From positions 1 to 8,354 of the forward strand of contig SKXI01000253.1 in assembly GCA_007128515.1 (NCBI GenBank): a DNA stretch of 8,354 nt. Direction: 5' to 3'. The notes below the pieces were generated by a model that ran no database searches, was not told the origin of the DNA, and saw only the letters and a program-made list of their open reading frames with translations. The stretch is from Halococcaceae archaeon (GTDB taxonomy: Archaea; Halobacteriota; Halobacteria; Halobacteriales; Halalkalicoccaceae). Below are positions 6,271 through 8,354 of this stretch, in pieces; the first letter of the stretch is position 1; each line of letters begins with the position of its first letter. A program made the translations under genes and the position numbers.

Positions 6271-6703
6271 ATGGTCGACGAGGAGGTGTTCGTCACGAAA
6301 CTCCAGCAGATCAACCGGTACACGGGCGATCTGAAGGAGATGCGTGGGCAGGCGAGAGTGGAGTACGTGAACGACGTGGTGACACGACGTGCGGTCGAAC
6401 GGACGCTGATGAACCTCATCCAGGCGTGTATCGACCTCGCGCGTCACGTTCGTTCGACGGAAGGCCTCGGTCCGAGCGAGACCGCGAGAGAGGAGGTGGT
6501 CGCGCTGGGAGAGGCGAGCATCATCTCAACCCGAGACGCAGTCGAAGATGGAGGAGGCGGTCGGCTTCAGGAACGTCCTCGCACATCGGTACGGGGAGGT
6601 CGACCACGACGTCGTCTACGACGTCCTACACGGGGAACTCCACTGGTTCGAGCAGTATCAACGGGAACTGGCACAGTGGTTTCAGGGTCGAAGCCCGTCG
6701 TGA
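6271..6703 (+). pseudogene. hepT: HepT-like HEPN RNase toxin, frameshifted
   Basis: The frame from ATG 6271 encodes the first 86 residues of a HEPN toxin (MVDEEVFVTKLQQINRYTGD and on to LGEASIIS, ending at 6528). The matching C-terminal half continues in the next frame from 6530 as PETQSKMEEAVGFRNVLAHR, then YGEVDHDVVYDVLH, and stops at TGA 6701-6703. One extra base near 6529 (CTCAACCCG) accounts for the shift. Joined, the product would be 143 residues, normal for HepT, with the catalytic RX4HXY motif intact as R100, H105 and Y107. Tyr107 would be the target of MntA. As read, the first frame continues as unrelated Arg-rich residues to 6771, past the HEPN end and into the ferredoxin repeat, so the toxin should be inactive. 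An ATG at 6548 could start a 51-residue C-terminal piece holding the motif. A sequencing error is possible. Confidence 0.82.
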
Positions 6704-6730
6704 ACGCGGCCGAGCCCCCTCTAATTCGCG

Positions 6731-6976
6731 TTACGGGATCATCTGCTCGCCGTCGTCGTCGTAGAGCGTGATCGCGTCGACCGGACAGACCCGCGCCGCC
6801 ATCTCCGCGTCGAACTCCTCGCCCTCCGGCACCTCGAGCGAGAAGACGTTCTCCTCGACCTCCTCGCCGTCGACGAGCGTCGCCTTCCCCGCGTCCATGT
6901 CCTTCTCGAACGCGTCCCACTCGTCGACGCACTGGTAGATCGCGATACAGGTGTCGCGGTCGAACTCGATTCGCAT
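6731..6976 (-). CDS. Small three-cysteine ferredoxin ([3Fe-4S] or [4Fe-4S] type)
   Basis: The 81-residue acidic protein resembles monocluster ferredoxins, soluble electron carriers. Cluster ligands visible are C10 and C16 in DTCIAIYQC and C64 in RVCPVDAI. In the usual CX2CX2C pattern a cysteine would stand at position 13; here it is Ile. Three cysteines fit a [3Fe-4S] cluster, or a [4Fe-4S] cluster with a non-Cys ligand. The C-terminal EQMIP is typical of the haloarchaeal form. ATG 6976 lies about 25 bases after a clear TATA-like box, which predicts a leaderless mRNA. The last 16 codons are duplicated at 5754-5803 and in decayed form at 833-874. The gene is convergent with hepT (27 bases between stops) and divergent from vapB, so a toxin-antitoxin pair lies on each side. 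Confidence 0.9.
   Translation of the reverse strand: MRIEFDRDTCIAIYQCVDEWDAFEKDMDAGKATLVDGEEVEENVFSLEVPEGEEFDAEMAARVCPVDAITLYDDDGEQMIP
6732..6781 (-). repeat. 50-base direct repeat, right copy (copy B) inside the ferredoxin gene
   Basis: This is identical to 5754-5803 and forms codons 66-81 of the intact ferredoxin plus two bases of its TAA stop. Identity ends at GTCGAC on one side and within the stop codon on the other. Confidence 0.95.
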
Positions 6977-6997
6977 ACCGCCACTTGCGAGGACGCG

Positions 6998-7005
6998 ACT
7001 ATAAC
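6998..7005 (-). promoter_or_regulatory. TATA box of the three-cysteine ferredoxin
   Basis: Minus-strand GTTATAGT is centred about 25 bases before ATG 6976. It is one of the clearest TATA-like elements in the window and implies leaderless transcription. Confidence 0.55.
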
Positions 7006-7065
7006 GCGTTCGGGCCTCGGAGGAAACCGATGGCTCACGAAACGCTGATAGCCGTACGTGTATGC

Positions 7066-7284
7066 ATGGGGAGTACGTCGATCCGGCTGTCCGAGGAGGC
7101 GAAACGGCGATTGGAGCTACAGAAACAGCGAGGCGAGAGCTTCGACGACGTGATCTTACGACTCACCGAGCGGGATCGCTGGGCCGGGTTCGGTGTGCTC
7201 TCCGACTCGGACACCGCGACCCGCGACGGAATGGATGAGATCCGTCGACGAATGCGCGAGGGGACGGAGACCACCGATCGGTGA
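7066..7284 (+). CDS. vapB: VapB-family antitoxin
   Basis: The 72-residue product starts MGSTSIRLSEEAKRRLELQK, a ribbon-helix-helix-like N-terminus of archaeal VapB antitoxins. The segment ESFDDVILRLTERDRW (24-39) is typical of the family. The C-terminal part (about 45-72) would wrap and block the VapC toxin. ATG 7066 is chosen because it starts directly at the DNA-binding strand; an in-frame ATG at 7030 would add 12 residues. The stop overlaps the VapC ATG by one base (TGATG), so translation is coupled. It uses a rare TTA leucine codon and is less GC-rich to the eye than hel308, consistent with acquired DNA. Autoregulation by binding upstream is usual for such pairs, but I see no clear operator. 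Confidence 0.85.
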   Translation: MGSTSIRLSEEAKRRLELQKQRGESFDDVILRLTERDRWAGFGVLSDSDTATRDGMDEIRRRMREGTETTDR

Positions 7285-7733
7285 TGCTCGTCATCGACGA
7301 CACCCTGCTCAGTGACTACCTCGACGGCGTTCCAGCCGCGAGATCTTTTCTCCGGAAGTACGAGGGAGCGAGCTGGGCGGTTCCCAGCATCGTCAGCTAC
7401 GAGGCGTACATGGGAAGCCTCCACGGGTTCATCGGGGGGGACGTACCGACGCTTCGGGCAGCGATCACGTCATCCATGGACGTGCTCCCGGTGACGGAAC
7501 GGACGGCATCCGAGGCAGCCACCCTCCAGAGAGACCTCCTCGAACGTGGCGTCCCGGCCGACCATCCTGACGCACTCATCGCCGCGTGCGCCCGCGAACA
7601 CGGAGGGACGTTCGCGACAGCCGACACGCACTTCTGGAAGGAGAGGGTGAGGGAGGTCCTCGACGTCGCGATCTACGACCCGGAGCCATCCGAGGACGAC
7701 AGTTTAAACCGCGAGACGGACAACGGTCAGTAA
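7284..7733 (+). CDS. vapC: VapC-type PIN-domain toxin
   Basis: The 149-residue product is a PIN-domain RNase, the toxin of type II VapBC pairs, which cut tRNA or other RNA when free of antitoxin. The acidic catalytic set is present: D6 in [12 protein letters not shown]40 in [11 protein letters not shown]96 in [10 protein letters not shown] and D114 in FATADTHF. Thus the toxin looks active. ATG 7284 overlaps the vapB stop; a GTG at 7281 is a possible one-residue longer start. Residues after about 132 form an acidic, poorly conserved tail ([18 protein letters not shown]) that overlaps the putative hel308 promoter. The TAA stop overlaps the hel308 ATG by one base (TAATG). Confidence 0.9.
   Translation: MLVIDDTLLSDYLDGVPAARSFLRKYEGASWAVPSIVSYEAYMGSLHGFIGGDVPTLRAAITSSMDVLPVTERTASEAATLQRDLLERGVPADHPDALIAACAREHGGTFATADTHFWKERVREVLDVAIYDPEPSEDDSLNRETDNGQ
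7703..7708 (+). promoter_or_regulatory. Putative hel308 TATA box inside vapC
   Basis: TTTAAA, in the C-terminal codons of vapC, is centred about 27 bases before the hel308 ATG. This is ideal spacing for a leaderless archaeal mRNA, so hel308 may have its own promoter despite the TAATG overlap. Confidence 0.5.
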
Positions 7734-8354
7734 TGGATATCTCCGAGGTCCCGGGGGTGCCCTCGTGGTTCCGAGAGCACCTCACGGCGGACGGGATCGA
7801 CTCGCTCTACCCCCCGCAGGCCGAGGCGGTCGAGGCCGGCGTCACCGAGGGCGAGAGCGTCGTCGCGAGCGTGCCGACCGCGAGCGGGAAGACGCTCGTC
7901 GCCGAACTCGCGATGGTCTCCTCGATCGCCCGCGGCGGCACCGCCCTCTACATCGTACCCCTGCGAGCGCTCGCGAGCGAGAAACACGACGCCTTCTCCC
8001 GGTTCGAGGCGTTCGGGCTCACCGTCGGCGTCTCGACGGGCAACTACGAGTCCGACGGCGAGTGGCTCGCCTCCTGTGATATCGTCGTCGCGACCAGCGA
8101 GAAGGTCGACTCGCTCGTGCGCAACGACGCCCCCTGGATCGGCGACCTGACCTGCGTCGTCGCCGACGAGATCCACCTCGTCGACGATGGCAACCGGGGT
8201 CCGACGCTCGAGGTCACGCTGGCGAAGCTCCGGCAGCTCAATCCCGACCTCCAGACCGTTGCGCTCTCGGCGACGGTCGGGAACGCCGACGAGATCGCGG
8301 AGTGGCTCGACGCCGCGCTGATCGACTCCGACTGGCGGCCGATCGACCTCAGGA
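7733..8354 (+). CDS. hel308: ATP-dependent DNA helicase Hel308, N-terminal part
   Basis: Hel308 (Hjm) is an archaeal superfamily 2, 3'-5' DNA helicase acting at stalled replication forks and in recombination. The first 207 residues are present and the gene runs off the right edge. Motifs seen in order: Q motif in LYPPQAEAV (25-33), Walker [10 protein letters not shown] (46-54), motif Ia PLRALASEK (76-84), TSEKVDSL (121-128), Walker B DEIH (145-148) and motif III SATVGN (179-184). The start [13 protein letters not shown] matches the usual short N-terminus. The ATG overlaps the vapC stop, but a TATA-like box at 7703-7708 suggests independent leaderless transcription. Confidence 0.95.
   Translation, partial: MDISEVPGVPSWFREHLTADGIDSLYPPQAEAVEAGVTEGESVVASVPTASGKTLVAELAMVSSIARGGTALYIVPLRALASEKHDAFSRFEAFGLTVGVSTGNYESDGEWLASCDIVVATSEKVDSLVRNDAPWIGDLTCVVADEIHLVDDGNRGPTLEVTLAKLRQLNPDLQTVALSATVGNADEIAEWLDAALIDSDWRPIDLR

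Larger units (their letters stand above)
5754..6731. mobile_element. 978-base unit carrying MntA-HepT between ferredoxin-tail repeats
   Basis: The unit runs from the left repeat to just before the right repeat and contains exactly one toxin-antitoxin pair. Recombination between the two 50-base copies would remove it as a 978-base circle and leave one intact ferredoxin gene. This is the arrangement expected of an element integrated at the 3' end of a gene, restoring the gene and leaving the displaced end at the far side. No recombinase is encoded inside, so it would need one in trans, or the layout arose by homologous or illegitimate recombination. The layout is seen; mobility is inferred. Confidence 0.45.

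Noticed and set aside
5481..6419. 312-codon minus-strand frame across mntA
   Set aside because: It is a Ser/Arg-rich antisense shadow of mntA and runs through the repeat; MntA has a complete GSX10DXD motif on the other strand.
6529..6530. Programmed frameshifting in hepT
   Set aside because: There is no slippery heptamer or obvious stimulatory structure at CTCAACCCG. A plain insertion or sequencing error is simpler.
5754..6781. CRISPR or insertion-sequence explanation for the 50-base repeat
   Set aside because: There are only two perfect copies 978 bases apart, with no spacer ladder, no terminal inverted repeats and no transposase. The repeat is coding sequence of a ferredoxin.
6985..7065. 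Longer VapB start positions (6985 or 7030)
   Set aside because: The start at 6985 would overlap the ferredoxin promoter region, and the added residues are unlike VapB. ATG 7066 opens directly on the conserved strand.
6988..7700. Short shared CGAGGACG near both the ferredoxin and hel308 TATA boxes as possible VapBC target duplication
   Set aside because: Eight bases in common in GC-rich DNA is easily chance, and the positions do not lie at matching edges of the VapBC pair.

Overview
The window looks like the chromosome of a halophilic archaeon (Halobacteria). The DNA is GC-rich, the proteins are very acidic, and a halobacterial-type [2Fe-2S] ferredoxin with its acidic insertion is present, as is the archaeal helicase Hel308. 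Several genes have TATA-like boxes about 25-30 bases before the start codon, as expected for the leaderless transcripts common in this group.

Positions 1-765 hold the 5' end of hisA (minus strand) and a divergent [2Fe-2S] ferredoxin gene with a T-tract terminator. A 305-base gap follows. It holds a short inverted repeat and a decayed copy of the 3' end of a different ferredoxin. Positions 1071-2981 carry a YjbQ/UPF0047 protein, a doubtful small ORF, and a RimK-type ATP-grasp ligase fused to a RimB-like aspartyl-protease domain whose active-site signature is degenerate. A 300-base convergent gap separates rimK from a nicotinate phosphoribosyltransferase gene on the minus strand. Divergent from that is a DUF2267 gene.

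From about 5326 the window changes to accessory DNA. A 430-base stretch without a clear gene leads into a MntA-HepT (MNT/HEPN, type VII) toxin-antitoxin pair. The pair is bracketed by a perfect 50-base direct repeat (5754-5803 and 6732-6781). The right copy is the 3' end of an intact 81-residue ferredoxin gene on the minus strand. The left copy is a detached fragment encoding the same last 16 residues plus a stop. The HepT gene carries a one-base frameshift just before its catalytic RX4HXY motif. A VapBC pair lies on the other side of the ferredoxin gene and runs directly into hel308, whose TATA-like box lies inside the end of vapC.

Main inference: the 3' end of this ferredoxin gene behaves like an attachment or recombination site. 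A 978-base unit carrying a toxin-antitoxin pair sits there with the gene's end duplicated. The decayed third copy at 833-874 begins at the same GTCGAC boundary, which suggests the same site was used before. No integrase or transposase is visible in the window, so the mechanism is open.
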